A DNA stretch of 64,000 bases from Misgurnus anguillicaudatus. Its lineage: Eukaryota; Chordata; Actinopteri; Cypriniformes; Cobitidae. Positions within the stretch are counted from its first letter, which is position 1. Each line of letters opens with the position of its first letter. This document shows, piece by piece, positions 11,073 to 22,602 of the stretch. The translations under genes were made by a program, and so were the position numbers. The notes beneath the pieces are model-generated. The model was not told the origin of the DNA. It did not search any database and was given only the letters and a program-made list of their open reading frames with translations. The stretch is taken from contig NC_073340.2 in assembly GCF_027580225.2 (NCBI RefSeq), forward strand, positions 32,996,501 through 33,060,500, written 5' to 3'.

Positions 11073-12036
11073 CTTTAATTTAGGCCTATCTCGAATAAAA
11101 GGGTTTAGATTTTTGCCTCAGATACATAACATTCCTGACAGCTAAAAGATTTTAGCCATATAATAGACAATTCACAATAATATAGGTAGTGGAAGTATTA
11201 TTAATTTTCTTTTTCAATTACATTCTGTCTCATAGAATAAAATTGAACATTATGATCTAGTCTCATTACAACTGACCTGTTACATCCGGAATGTGTATCT
11301 GTATAACATAAAAAAAATGACAGGTGAGAGCTGTGACGACAAAAGGTAAAAAATGTTACAATCGCCCATGGACACAGAATGAGGTGCAGCAAAAAAACCT
11401 CGTCTCTACAGTTTACAGACTCGATCAGTCAGTACTGTGACTAATAACTGGCCTAAAGGGGCAGCACACACACATACACTGCTGTCCTACATTCACATCC
11501 AGACAAGACCAAAATCAATAGCCCTTACCAGAAGTAATATCTCCCACAAACAAGATACGATTTAAGATTAAAATAAATTCTCTGACACTATAGGAGATTG
11601 CTTTTCAAAAGGAAATATTTTTTAAGAGTAAAAGTGATGCACCCACAATGAACCCTTGTCTCAGTCTGCACTTAAACTTCATTTTATGCACCTATATGAA
11701 CTCAGCGCTGTTAAGCACAGAATTAATTGGTTTCTATCGGATCGGTCATTTATAGTGAACATTTAATTAAACAAATCTTTGGGGTACGTTGCTAACCAGA
11801 GGAATTAATTCAGAATGCTCTTTGCTAGTAGGAAAATCCATTAAACATGACGCGGCGAGGGTACAAAACCACTAATTGCATCATAAAACAGAGCTGCTGT
11901 GATACACCGCTAACTAAAATAGATTTGTCATAAACAGAACCAGGTTGGTAAAGCCCTATTCAATGCAGTACATCACTGAATGTATCTGAAGTTTGTTAAA
12001 TAGTATTTTTAACAGTGTGAGGTCTGGTACACAGTC
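11073..12036. other. No gene recognised
   Basis: A 63-codon minus-strand frame at 11201-11392 has no motif I recognise. No inverted termini or microsatellites of note. Confidence 0.45.
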
Positions 12037-12215
12037 AGAAAAATGGGAACCCTTTCGACAGTACCTTTTCAAAAAGTACACATTTGCACTTAAAGTGTTC
12101 ATATTAGTAACTCAGAGGTACATACTGGTACCAAATGTATACCTAATGGTACATATTACGACCTATTTAAAGGGTACTGTCCTATTGACAGATAGGGACC
12201 TTTTTTTCTGATGGT
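12037..12215. mobile_element. Short MITE with TCAGAAAAA ends
   Basis: The left end (CAGTCAGAAAAATGGGAACC) faces an inverted right end (GGGACCTTTTTTTCTGATGG). The interior is rich in GGTACA/TGTACC-type words. Related copies lie at 20226-20397 and 46815-47150. Confidence 0.65.
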
Positions 12216-12582
12216 GTAGATGTCCATCACTGCTAAAAAATAAAAACAAATCTTTGAAAATTTGCGTTTGCGTTGTGCATAAAAAATACAGCATTTTCAT
12301 TACAGTGATAGACTGGATGATTAAACAATGTCCTCCAATAAAACAACCTCATAGATCATTTGTGCAAGCACCTTATTACGATGTCAAGTGACGTATTAAG
12401 GGTTTAGTGTCCTCTAGCGGCAGTAGCTTATACAACCTGTTGTTACGTTTTAAGATGTTTGCCTTATGCATCAGATTAGACACATTTCATTTTATTAATT
12501 TTATAAACATTGATGATATTTTTTTTTTTTTGAAGCATAACACCCCACCCTTACCCTTACCCTAAGCTTGAACTGATTCTGC

Positions 12583-13596
12583 CAAGTGGTTGATGTCCCC
12601 AGGGCAACATATTGTGTTGACCCAAGGACAACATTTTTCTAAATAAAACCTAAACCCACCCCAAACCCCAACCCTAACCATAACCAAACCCTAAAATTAG
12701 AGGGACATGATGAGTGAAAAACAATGGTCTAGAAACAGCTAATCCTGATTGTAAGCTTAAACTTAAAACAAACTGTAAACGTATTTCTGAAATCTGATTG
12801 GTTGATTGAAATGTTGTCCCAGGGTCAACATAGAGGCTGTTTGCACGGCGTTGACATGTGTTTTCGTCGATCGGATCACAAGTGGACGACGTTAATGCCA
12901 GGTGTAAACGGTGTTCAAAACGTTTTGAGCTCGTCCACTTTCGACCACTTCCAACCACATCCAGAGGTGGTCGAAACCACTTTCGATCGGATTGCTTTGG
13001 AGCTGCGGAACGCACATGTGGTTGAATGCGTTCGAACAGCCACACGCGACCGCCTTCTCTCCGCCCATTTATCTAATCTGAGGTATTAAACACAAGTTTC
13101 ACGTCTTTTTTTGACTTCTGGCGTGAACATTCGGTGAACAGCGCTATTTTTAGCCTTTCATTGATAAAACTAAGCGGCTGATCTCCGTAGTTTCGTTTTG
13201 AAAGCGTGTGAAAGTTGCGCGATCCTATTTCATCAATTGCGCTGAAAATTCAAAGAAAGCTCTTACATACTCATGTACAAAACACTGTGCAGCATGTTTA
13301 CTTGCTAAACAAGCAGTGCACTCCGACATTATATTAGTTTGCGTCCATATAAACTCATAATTACTCCCGCTCGAGTTTGAATGACAGCAGAGAGACTCGC
13401 CCACCGTCTCACAGACCACCCCCTCATAGTATTCAGCACAGAAGCGGTCGAAAGTGGACAAAAGAGACGGATTTAAATACCAGGTATAAACGTCATGTGT
13501 CTCTCTCGTCCACTTGTGATCCGATTGATGAAAACACATCTTAATACCAAGTGTAAACAGCCCCATAATGTTGCCCTGAGGACATCAACCATTTGC
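12583..13596. mobile_element. Palindromic element interrupted by a Harbinger-like MITE
   Basis: The left arm (GGTTGATGTCCCCAGGGCAA, then TGTTGACCCAAGGACAACAT) is the inverse of the right portions ATGTTGTCCCAGGGTCAACA at 12811-12830 and ATGTTGCCCTGAGGACATCA at 13567 on. The arm is broken exactly where the 12833-13564 element sits. C-rich CCCTAACCC-like words near 12660-12690 belong to this element and are not a telomere array. Confidence 0.7.
12833..13564. mobile_element. Harbinger-like MITE with ATA target-site duplication
   Basis: The ends are GAGGCTGTTTGCAC and the inverted GTGTAAACAGCCCC. The subterminal TGTTTTCGTCGATCGGATCA is inverted near the right end as TGATCCGATTGATGAAAACA-like sequence. 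ATA brackets the element at 12830-12832 and 13565-13567. A close relative is at 42215-43012, so the overlapping open frames seen in both are element sequence and not genes. Confidence 0.82.
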
Positions 13597-14110
13597 CAAA
13601 ATCAGGAGAGCCTTACCCTAAACCCAACCACTTCCCAACCATATAAAGACAACACGCTAGTAAAAGTTCAGTCACAGGTTTTTATTGCATAAAACAGTAT
13701 AAAATTATTACAAACCATTCACATTGCAAACTTTGCGAACTGAAGCATATGATTACTTTATATAAAGAACTCTGTAATCAAAAAGCACAGTCAGATCTCA
13801 TTCAAACATAAACCAGCATGACGTAATCGGTCACAAGAGCCAATAGCGCTTCACATACTTAGCAAACATAATGATGCAATCGTTCACGTGACACACGAGA
13901 GCCAATGCCTTTTCACAATCATAGACGTATCATCGCTTCTTCTGGCGGCAGTTTTTGAATCTGTGTACACCGGATATGATATTTACAGCTGATTGTCATC
14001 ACTTTTGCATATTTTTTTCAAATAAATCGATCGTCTGACCTCAGTACACTTGGAATATTTGAAGTACATTTTTAAAAAGTTGTGACTGTTTTGTATGTTG
14101 TGTTTGTATC
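13597..14110. other. No gene recognised
   Basis: AT-rich sequence with no inverted termini identified. It ends at the TSD of the hAT that follows. Confidence 0.4.
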
Positions 14111-15913
14111 CAGTGCTTTAAGTGGCCCAAAAGAAGTGCCGGTACTCTATTTTTCTTTTTCTTTCTTTTTTTGCTGACTGGACTTCTATATTGAAGGGGT
14201 TTTATATTCAGCAGTCAACAGACGACCTTGTAAAAAATAATAAACCCTTATATAAGTTTGTGGATTTGCTTGAGCTAGAAATAGCTATTGAACATACATA
14301 AAATGTGCAAAAGGTAGATATATAAGTAAAATTTTCAGCATGGCCAAATGCTAAAACTAGTTGTTCAGATAGAAAGAAATTAAAAACAAAAACTTTAAAA
14401 TGACACCAAGACCATGTCTATGGGTTCAAGAATAACAAAATACCGGCAATTTAAAACTAGAAAGTCGTCACTTTGTATTTTCCCATTGTTTTCCATTTTG
14501 CGGGTGGTAAAACTACTGTGCGCGTCATTTAAATTCATAGAAATTTCGTTGGGCAGTGTCCCAAACCAAAAAGGGCACTAAGGGGGGTGGTACTATTAGT
14601 ATGGTTTTAATAAAGTATTATAAATATGATGTGTTATATTACTAGCATCAACTTAGACAAGTGATTATAATGGGAAATATAATAACAAGAATTAAAGTGT
14701 GACAAAAAATATTCAATATGATTTACCTGCTGGCTTGATGGATCTTTGAATCCATGTTTGCAATGTTGAACTGCCTCTAGAAGCAGCCTCCCTTTCCATT
14801 CTCTGTCTTTATTTTGTGAAGGCATTTGTGTTTTTTGTATTTTTTGCCTACAAAGTGTGCCAACAACAGCAAATTTAGTGTTTATATTAACTTAGATCTG
14901 ATCGGGAACATTAAATCCATTAGACATCGATAATACAGTAGTAAGAATGTGGATATTTTGTTGTTGTTTGCTTGCTAAGTTGTTAGCACTTTTACATTTT
15001 ACAAATACATAAACAAACTTCCAAATGAGTAATTCTGCGGTTTAACAGCTGATATAATGTAATAAATCTACCTGTTAATGCAACGAACTTCAGAAACTGT
15101 CGTCCTGGCAGAGAGATGCTGCGCGGAGCGGGCGGGAAAACACGAAGTGTATTAGCGGAATCAGTGGATCTTTAGCGATCTTTAGGATCTTTTTATAGAT
15201 CACAACCTTTGCGTGCGAAATTACGAAGGATAAAATACAGGAGATTTAAGGGACATTACTAATACGGGAGGACGGCGGGAAAGAAGGGTAAAATACGGGA
15301 CTTTCCCAGCCAAAACGGGATACTTGACGGGTATGGTGAGTCACACCTCTCCACACCATGTTGAGGCTGACTGACAGCAAAGGCGACGCATGCGCTTTTA
15401 ACTTGTAAACTCAAGGGTGTATGGGTAATGTAGTCTCTGCTCTCGGTGGGACGAATTAGGAAGTGTACATTGTGAAGAGCGCTCTGAAAAGCGGCAACGC
15501 AGCCAAAGGATTAAAACCTCTGATTTAAACAGATGTGCAAATGAGGTACGCTAAAAGCATGTTCTGGGCTCAGGGAGAGGTGGTGGTACGCTCAAGAGTT
15601 ATTTTTAGAAGTGGCGGTACTGATGCTGCGTTCCAGGCAGGTTTTTGAGCCCGTGAATTACGACTTCAAAACCACGACTCACGACTCTATGCGTTCCAGG
15701 CAGCCTGTAACCCGTGTTTTTACAACCTTTTACTTGTGAAAGTGCACTGGAACGGCAGTCAAACCCGTGACTTCCCACCCGTGAACTCGTACTAAATCGA
15801 TGTACTCCCAGTTCAGACTCGTAACTCGTGGTTTTGAAGTCGTAATTTACGGGTTACAGATTGCCTGGAACGCAGCATGAGTACCGGCGCGTTCCGGCCC
15901 ACTTAAAGCACTG
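14111..15913. mobile_element. 1.8-kb hAT element with exact TSD TTTGTATC
   Basis: The termini are CAGTGCTTTAAGTGGCCC and the inverted GGCCCACTTAAAGCACTG. TTTGTATC lies on both sides (14103-14110 and 15914-15921). Both ends carry a second inverted box around GCCGGTACTC / GAGTACCGGC. It contains a nested palindrome at 15624-15877. A minus-strand segment at 14709-14825 opens with an ATG and ends at a plausible donor (CAG|GTAAAT); it may be a vestigial exon, but I cannot identify its product. Confidence 0.9.
15624..15877. mobile_element. Palindromic MITE nested in a hAT, TSD TGA
   Basis: The ends TGCTGCGTTCCAGGCAG and CTGCCTGGAACGCAGCA form near-perfect inverted termini (the right end lacks one C). 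The inner words CACGACTCACGACT and AACCCGTG are also repeated. TGA flanks both sides (15621-15623 and 15878-15880). Excising it rejoins GGTAC and GTACC of the host hAT's terminal box. Confidence 0.75.
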
Positions 15914-16720
15914 TTTGTATCGTATAATAAATAAATGGGTACGTTATTTGACCTAAATGCCTGAATAGTTTAATGTGTAAGAAAATACAATTTATCCTAG
16001 CGGTTTAAATTGAAAATCTTATCCCAGTACATGTCATCACAGCAAAATTATACTCCAAAATATAATTTTATACCCTAATATATTAAGTTTCACCTGCGGC
16101 CGGTAGAGGCTAATTTAGTAAATGCATCTATTGGTCGTATTTGTTCAAATGGACAAACGACCAAAGCAATCGTATCGGTTGGAGAACAGGTTGGAAACGA
16201 GAAAACTGCATCTAAATGGACGTTCACTCATGATCAGATTTAAAGTAAACATCAAGGATCACTCACATCCCCACACATATATCTGTAAATGCACCTTAAT
16301 GGATTTGTTTCAACACCTGCGGATGCACAGAAAACCAAACTCAGAGAAGAGATTTGATCTCAGCTTTCAGGACTACTGGCCATTAGTGATGTTTACCTTA
16401 ATACCAGTAGACACATGCCTGACATCTTCCTGACAATAGGTTTTGTCTTTTAACGTTTCCAAACCTAATTGGGCTTTCAAACCTGTCCAATTATCATGTT
16501 CTGTATGTAGTGACAGGAGATAGGAACAATATTTTACTTTAGGTTTTAACCCACGTTGCATCAGGCTATGGCTTTCAAAAACTTTCTAGATTCCATTAAA
16601 ATCATCAAAAGGACTCAATAAGCTGTCTGATCAACTCTATGCTTTGAATACAGAGTAAAATTGTATCTAAAAAAAGTCTTGTATTGTATTTCCAACAAAA
16701 GAATACAAGTTTGGATAGGG
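15914..16720. other. No gene recognised
   Basis: A 103-codon plus-strand frame at 16122-16433 is rich in basic residues but shows no motif and no splice-linked neighbours. The AT-rich part near 16040-16090 (ATACTCCAAAATATA) may be a repeat fragment. Confidence 0.4.
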
Positions 16721-16782
16721 AATAGTTCAGGCAAAACTTCAAATTCTGTTATTTACTAATCCTTATGTCGGTCCAAAGCTGC
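16721..16782 (+). mobile_element. End fragment of the AGTTCACCC MITE family
   Basis: AATAGTTCAGGCAAAACTTC followed by AATTCTGTTATTTACTAATC matches the terminal region of the element at 9785-11072. Only one end is visible. Confidence 0.55.
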
Positions 16783-18998
16783 ATGCTGTTTAATCATTTC
16801 CTTGAACATAAATTGATTTTTATACTGTACACTGATAAATACAAAACATCCACAGGAACTGTGTATACAATAAATGTAAATGTATTCCTATTTATTTATT
16901 TGTCCAGTATATATTGTCACCTCTTCAGCGCATTGCATTCCTCTTGCACATCGTTGTACATCTACACAATACTTTATATTTATTCTGCACTACCCAAACT
17001 GTGACTTTATACTACACCGGTGTCACACCTGCCGTGATGCATCTAAGAAAAGTCATCCTTTTGAATATAACTGCAAATATATAAGACCGCAGGTGAATGT
17101 GTGCAAACCTCATGCACATATTTTATGTTATGATGCGCAAAATAATGAGCGGTTTGTAATGCACATTCCAAATCGTCACATATTGATGTTTGATCAGCGC
17201 CCCCTTTGCATCACTTTTATATGAACAGGGTTTGCCGTTGCATGCTGGGAACCTCAAGAGTGAATGTGCAATGAATCTGACAAAACGTGCACTTTTAACC
17301 AGCTCATTTTATTCAAGATTCAATTTAGGTCATTTGTTAATCTTTATTAGTGGTAAGAAATGGTTGATTGTGTTTCTACAAAAAACAATTAGATGATATT
17401 GTCTCTCTGAATTCTTTTAGCATTATTATTCAATCCGTGCCCAAAGAAAACTGTAGCTGGCCTTTGCATTTTATCATTGCCATCTTATGTGTTTAGAAAC
17501 CCTAACTTTAGAAAAAGTGCCAATGAACATACAATACATGAACAAAGATTTTATACTTTACACATTTTAATACTCTTATGGAAATCCAACAGCGGGATTT
17601 GGTTGTTTGTAAACAGAAACCTATGCATTATTAAAAGAAAATCTGATAATGCAAATTCATGAAACTTTATACACATTCATAATTTAGATAGACAGGATTA
17701 ACAATATATGTAAACCAAACCCGCTTTTTTCATAAGCTGCTGGTTCTATAGAGATAAGAGAAAAGCTGTCAGCTCATTGGAACGGAAAACTCTTTGAAAA
17801 CAAGCTGGGCTATTGAACGTGCTAAAGGTTTATCACAAATGACAAACACATTCAGAGGCACAGTTTATCCTTTTAAACACATGTTTGTTTTCTTAGCAAA
17901 TTGGTATCCAGTTTAACAATTCCTGGGGTTTTCTACAACTTTCCCAAAACGTCTGTCAGAGGAGGTGACGAATGCTAAAACAATCCTCAAGGTTTCCCAT
18001 CTTCAGGTTTGAAGCCAAGAACGTTGTGACACATTTGACTCGCAGCTACATAAGCGGTGCTCAGTGCCACCCACCAGAAATATTCGCAGATGTTTTTTTC
18101 TGCAGAAATGTTCAAGGGTTTTGCATTTTCCCCACAAATCCCTAACAGAGCTTTCGAAAGAATGCATGCTGAGCACGAAAGCTGACCATCCTCAGAGAAA
18201 ATCCCAGAATGCATCAGTGCAACAGAGGTTCCCTAAAGCCTCAATGCTCATCCGCCAATTTTGAGATTTCAACCTGAGCTCAGACTTTCTGTCTTTGACT
18301 CTAAAAACAAACATTTAAATTCTTATGAATGCACAACTGCTTGAAAAATAAACAATGTGTCTGTTGATTTCAATTAGCTTCCTGTTAATATGCTTATAAT
18401 GTAATATAAATGAATTCTGCTTTCTAGTAGATAAATATTATCAAACACTTTACAAAAGAAAGGCGTATTTCTTAAAATTTCTTTTCAAAAATGGTCCCTA
18501 TAGCTGTCACTAAGGCAGTAGCTAAGGTCATTATTGTGATGCGATCTGAGAAAACCCATCACATGGTAAGATTTGACAAATTTCAGGTTTTGATACCATA
18601 TGAACACTGGGTTCAAGCCCTTTCCAAATCTTTTTTTTCATAGCTTGTGTAAAACAAAAGCTGATGATACACAAGATGTTATAGAATAATACCCAATTTT
18701 AACAACAAAATTGACATTCAACACATTTTTTTATTTTTCTGAAAATGCATTACATCCGACGGGTTTTCCCAGAACGCATCATGTATAAATTTGATATCAA
18801 TTAGGGTGGTGGTGCAGCGCCTTCAGTAGTGTGCATGTCACAAACTATTCAAAATATAAAATATGATCTCACCGGGCGAAATGTATTTAAGTTCGTGTAA
18901 ATGGCCAGCAGACTCAGAGTTATTGTCTGAAGATTTGCGCTATTTGCAAGGTGGAGGCAAAATATTCTCTCTTGCTCAAGGTTGTTGAAAAGTATCAA
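16783..18998. other. Long stretch without recognised gene or complete repeat
   Basis: Several short open frames (up to 114 codons at 16880-17224) overlap in different frames and none carries a recognisable domain. A short piece near 18488-18530 (GGTCCCTATAGCTGTCACTA) resembles the interior of the 20226-20397 MITE. This is one of the better candidate segments for unique or conserved non-coding DNA. Confidence 0.4.
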
Positions 18999-19290
18999 TC
19001 TGCGCTACCAGTACACCATCAAAACACAATACCGTGGGTGCTTCGGGGCTCGGTTCGAGCACCCACCACAATGACCAGTTTTAGTCAAAAACGCTTTTGA
19101 AATTCGGGAGCCTCTCTGATTGGTGGATGTCACTAGAGGGACTTTACATTTCACCTCTAAAACCACACAGAAAATGTGACCTTCTTTCTTTTCCAAGTGC
19201 TTGGGCGCTCCTGCTGTTGATAAGTAACCTGAGCATTGCTTGACGGTTTGATGAGCACCCACCGGCGGAAAATAAAATCGGCGCCTATGA
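18999..19290. mobile_element. Unclassified repeat with GAGCACCCACC boxes
   Basis: It contains GGGTGCTTCGGGGCTCGG and GAGCACCCACC on the left and GAGCACCCACCGGCGG followed by CGGCGCCTATGA on the right. The right end is shared with the outer remnant at 1496-2254. A left-end motif ACCATCAAAACACAATA resembles the inverted arms at 9239-9590. No TSD was identified. Confidence 0.45.
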
Positions 19291-19563
19291 ACACACATGT
19301 TTGTTAATAAACAAAGATCTGATTCTCGTTTTTATATATTTCAGAATATATGTATGCATTATATATAAGCCTATGCATCATGCACGCATACATACTCTAT
19401 AACCACCGCAGCACCGCGGGGAACTGGTGCATTACTAGGCTGACCATACATTTTTCCAGGATTTTGGGTGCGTCTTCCGGAAGTCGTATTTGTCGACCGC
19501 ATACGTCATCAGGTTTATTATTTCAGATTCTATTTCAGAAAAGCAACCCTTAAATTTTTTCAA

Positions 19564-20029
19564 TTCAATTAAATTTTATTTATATAGCTTTCAAAGCAGC
19601 TTTACATTAATAGATGGAGGAAAAGCATAGAAAAGCGAGCGTAGTAATAATGTAACGTATACAGTAAAGTAGTAAGGCAAGGCAAGGCAAGGCAAGGCAA
19701 TGAAAAAAACCCCTACACTGTAAAAAAAACTTTGCTGCCTTAAAATTTTTTGTTGAATCAACTAAGATTTACAAGTCATGTCAACAGAAATGAGTTGTCA
19801 CAACTTATAAAGTATAGTTGAGAAAAGTCAACTTAATTTTATTAGTTATAACAGCTCACCCGTAGTTATAACAACTCATCTCTAGTCAAGATAAATAATA
19901 GTAAGTTGAAATGACTTGTAAATCCAAGTTGATTCAACAAAAAATTTTAAGGCAGCAAAGTATTTTTTACAGTGTAGGAGAAAAACCCTCCTGGCTAGTC
20001 CAGTGGGAAAACTCCTAGGAGTTTGCTTC
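19564..20029 (-). mobile_element. Retroelement 3' end (LINE or LINE-tailed SINE) inserted in a hAT
   Basis: On the minus strand the 3' end reads TTAATGTAAAGCTGCTTTGA then TATATAAATAAAATTTAATT. The same tail is seen on the plus strand at about 33010-33085. TTTCAA is present at both junctions (19558-19563 and 20030-20035). The related uninterrupted hAT at 8055-8384 has a single TTTCAAGGTAAG-like site there, confirming the insertion point. A GGCAA pentamer run sits at 19676-19700. Confidence 0.65.
19716..19974. mobile_element. TA-flanked palindromic MITE
   Basis: The ends CACTGTAAAAAAAACTTTGC and the inverted GCAAAGTATTTTTTACAGTG continue into AAAATTTTTTGTTGAATCAA and its inverse. TA lies on both sides (19714-19715 and 19975-19976), as for Tc1/mariner-type targets. 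It splits the retroelement fragment around it. Confidence 0.8.
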
Positions 20030-20225
20030 TTTCAAGGTAAGAATCAAACTACAATGATTGTATAGGTTTTTAATGTTCTGAAATGTGAGAACCTCGATGA
20101 CGCTTGCGGTTAACAAATACGACTTCCGGAAGACGCAACCGAAAGCCTCGCAAAGATGCGTGCTGGAAAAAATGGCACGTATGGTCATCATGTGCATTTC
20201 CATAGCAGTGGTAAATTACTGCCAC

Positions 20226-20397
20226 CGTCACAGCCCTAGTATCAATATTTACATTTATAGTATACTTATATGCACTCCTTGGTACCAATATGTACCTCTG
20301 AATTACTAATATAAACTCTTTATGTGCAAAGGCGTAATTTTTGAAAGGGTACTGCCCCAGTGACTGCTATTATTTGACTATTTTTTTCTGACACTGT
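20226..20397. mobile_element. MITE of the TCAGAAAAA / GGTACC family
   Basis: The right end (AAGGGTACTGCCCCAGTGAC, then TTTTTTTCTGACACTG) and the interior (TTGGTACCAATATGTACC) match the elements at 12037-12215 and 46815-47150. The left end is eroded. Confidence 0.55.
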
Positions 20398-20454
20398 TTC
20401 ACCAAAGGTTATTTCTAGTAGGTAATGTTTTACAGACTATAAATGTAACAAGAA

Positions 20455-20532
20455 ATAACTCAAAAGGTTATTTGGAGAACCAACAATGGTTATTCCATTG
20501 CATCACTGTGAAGAACCAGAATTTTTTCACAT
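20455..20532. mobile_element. MITE fragment (GGTTCTT / AAGAACC type)
   Basis: GAACCAACAATGGTTATTCC and TGTGAAGAACCAGAATTTTT resemble a common short inverted fish repeat. A second eroded piece is near 28797-28850. Confidence 0.4.
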
Positions 20533-20536
20533 TTAA

Positions 20537-20893
20537 AAGGCCTATGGCATGAAAATGTTAGCATTGCCACTTTGTAGGTGTGAGCAAAAATTAGGTCATT
20601 AACATTTGGCCCTCTTTATGATGTCATAAGAAGCTCTTATTATAATAATACCGCCCCCTTAATATGCACTACTGTACCTAGCCACAGCACTGCCATTTAG
20701 TGCAGAGAGAAAGAGAGAGAGAAAAAATAATTGACAGCACAATTGAGTTTGAATTGCATCAAACCACCATCATTGTGATCAGTGTTTGCACTTCATCCGC
20801 TCATTTGCATTTTAAAGGACACACACAAAACGACACATTTTTGCACACACCTACAAAAAGTGGCAATGCTAACATTTTCATGCCATGGGCCCT
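20537..20893. mobile_element. TTAA-flanked palindromic MITE
   Basis: The left end (AAGGCCTATGGCATGAAAAT) and right end (ATTTTCATGCCATGGGCCCT) are inverted, continuing through GTTAGCATTGCCACTTT on both arms. TTAA is present at 20533-20536 and 20894-20897. TTAA duplication points to piggyBac- or Kolobok-type mobilisation. A partial relative is at 25030-25200. Confidence 0.8.
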
Positions 20894-21173
20894 TTAAATC
20901 TAGTAAGTTATACTTAAAGTATTTAATTGTATCAATAAGATATTTGTGGACGAAAGCACTGCATGTGCAAAACACCACTAAACTTAACTTAAAATAACTC
21001 TACATCTGTGTTTTCAATCTTGACCGACCCCGGTGTTTACAGATCAAACTCTCTCCCCAGTGGATGATGACAGAGGAGCAAACAACTGCAAGCATCTTTG
21101 AGTGATATCTGCCCTCTCTCTCTGCCTCATCCAGAGGGAAAGAGACATTAAGAAAAATCTGTCTCCTGATAGG

Positions 21174-21175
21174 AC

Positions 21176-21217
<42 letters not shown>
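21174..21217. repeat. (GA)n microsatellite
   Basis: A GA run of about 44 bp with one ACA interruption. It makes the minus-strand frame there read as Ser/Leu repeats, which is not a gene. Confidence 0.95.
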
Positions 21218-21219
21218 CG

Positions 21220-21770
21220 CAATGATGGGTGAGTGATGATATCTCAACCTAAGTGTGAACGATTGCTCATTCTGGTTCACGTGGAGCACTGAGATCATCG
21301 AGATTGCTCATCATCATCTTCAAGAGCTCTTTTAATGGCAAACATTTGTCTTTATATATAGACAGCGAATAAAGTCGTAGAGTTCACTGATGTCATTGGA
21401 ATGAAAATATCTGCTATGCAAACACATATGACCTCACTATCACATGTGTTGGAGGTTTTAATAGAAGACTTCACAGAGACTAAACGATATACAGTACAAG
21501 ACTTCATATTGGTTTAATGGATTCAGCATAGAAAGGTCTAGACTTTGCTGTTAACAGATGCATAAATGGATATTTTCCTAAATAGCTGTTGATCTTGAGA
21601 GCACAATGTATCGATTTTAACCAGTAAGATGAGTTTTGTTTGCATTACCTAAAGTACAGATGGTCAAGTTTTTTATTCAGTGTCCTGAAGGTAAAAGGAA
21701 TGACCTTCTTTTCCTTTATATTTGAAAATGTATTGTAGTGGTTTAATAAAGAATCTATTTGATCTAAGCC
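21220..21770. other. No gene or repeat recognised
   Basis: No motif, microsatellite or inverted termini apparent to me in this stretch. Confidence 0.4.
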
Positions 21771-21772
21771 TA

Positions 21773-21881
21773 CCCAGACAGCAGACGACTCTGGGCCGGA
21801 TCCGCACCGGATCAGCGCCAGAGCTGTTGACTTCGGCACAGATCTGAAGCGGATCCGGCCCAGAGTCGTCTGCTGTCTGGG
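21773..21881. mobile_element. 109-bp hairpin MITE with TA flanks
   Basis: CCCAGACAGCAGACGACTCT and GGGCCGGATCCG are followed, after a short loop, by their exact inverses ending CTGTCTGGG. TA lies immediately outside on both sides (21771-21772 and 21882-21883). The arms of about 36 bp look essentially perfect, suggesting a young copy. An eroded relative is at 29370-29465. Confidence 0.85.
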
Positions 21882-22117
21882 TAAGTTCAACACTGTAGTC
21901 ACTCTCATGAAATCGAATAATCTCCTCTTCAATTTGTTTACTCAGTTAATAGTTCAATATTGCCTACAGTGTCCCTTAAAGGAATATACCACTTTCTTAA
22001 AAAATCTAGATAATTTACTAACCCCCATGTCATCCAAAATGTTGATGTCTTCCTTTGGTCAGTCGAGAAGAAAGTAAGGTTTTTGAGGAAAACATTCCAG
22101 GATTTTTCTCATTTTAA

Positions 22118-22598
22118 AGCATTCCCCACCAGCCTTTTTTTAAGTTGCCACTGCATTTTTTTGTGATTTTCAAAAAAGTTTCACAAAATGCCTTCCAGGA
22201 AAAACAATATATAGACATACAAAAATATATAATGGAAGAAAAGATCCTCTGCTTTCAAATGAACAATAAACAAACAAAATGGGGAAAACCGCTTAATTTT
22301 TTTCTCTGCTTATACTCTTAAATATGGGTGTTTTTCTTCAAAAATATATTTTTTAGCAAAAAGCTAAAATAAATGAATTTTTGTGAAGGAATTTTGTTCG
22401 AGATCAGATTCAGAACAATTATCAAAACATATACGGAGTGTAAAATTAATAAATAATTTTTTGCTTCAGTTTTTTTTTATTGGGTAAGTGGGATAATCAT
22501 GGTATTACAGATTACCTTAAAAACTCATCAGGAACACATTTTTTATGCAAATGTTTTCTCTTAATTGACAATATAACTTGTCAATGCAGGGGAAAGAG
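22118..22598. mobile_element. TTAA element of the CTCTTTCCCCGCC family
   Basis: It is bounded by TTAA at 22114-22117 and 22599-22602. The right end (TGCAGGGGAAAGAG) and interior (AGTTGCCACTGCATTTTTTT, TTTTCTCTTAATTGAC) match the better-preserved copy at 39647-40105. The left end is eroded (AGCATTCCCCACCAGCC against CTCTTTCCCCGCCAGCG). Confidence 0.7.
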
Positions 22599-22602
22599 TT
22601 AA

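Larger units (their letters stand above)
19436..20192. mobile_element. hAT element related to 8055-8384, carrying two nested insertions
   Basis: Left (TAGGCTGACCATAC, then GCGTCTTCCGGAAGTCG) and right (CGACTTCCGGAAGACGC, then CGTATGGTCA) arms are inverted and parallel the 8055-8384 element. The flanks TGCATTAC (19428-19435) and TGCATTTC (20193-20200) are an 8-bp duplication with one difference. The interior is interrupted by a retroelement 3' end at 19564-20029, which itself contains a TA-flanked MITE. Confidence 0.75.

Noticed and set aside
12541..12695. CCCTAACCC-rich stretch as telomere relic
   Set aside because: The same words recur within several palindromic element families here and are part of the elements.
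12802..13089. Overlapping opposite-strand frames of 95-123 codons
   Set aside because: They fall in the Harbinger-like MITE, and equivalents appear in its relative at 42215-43012, so they are element sequence.
16880..17224. 114-codon frame
   Set aside because: Overlaps other short frames and shows no motif or exon signals.
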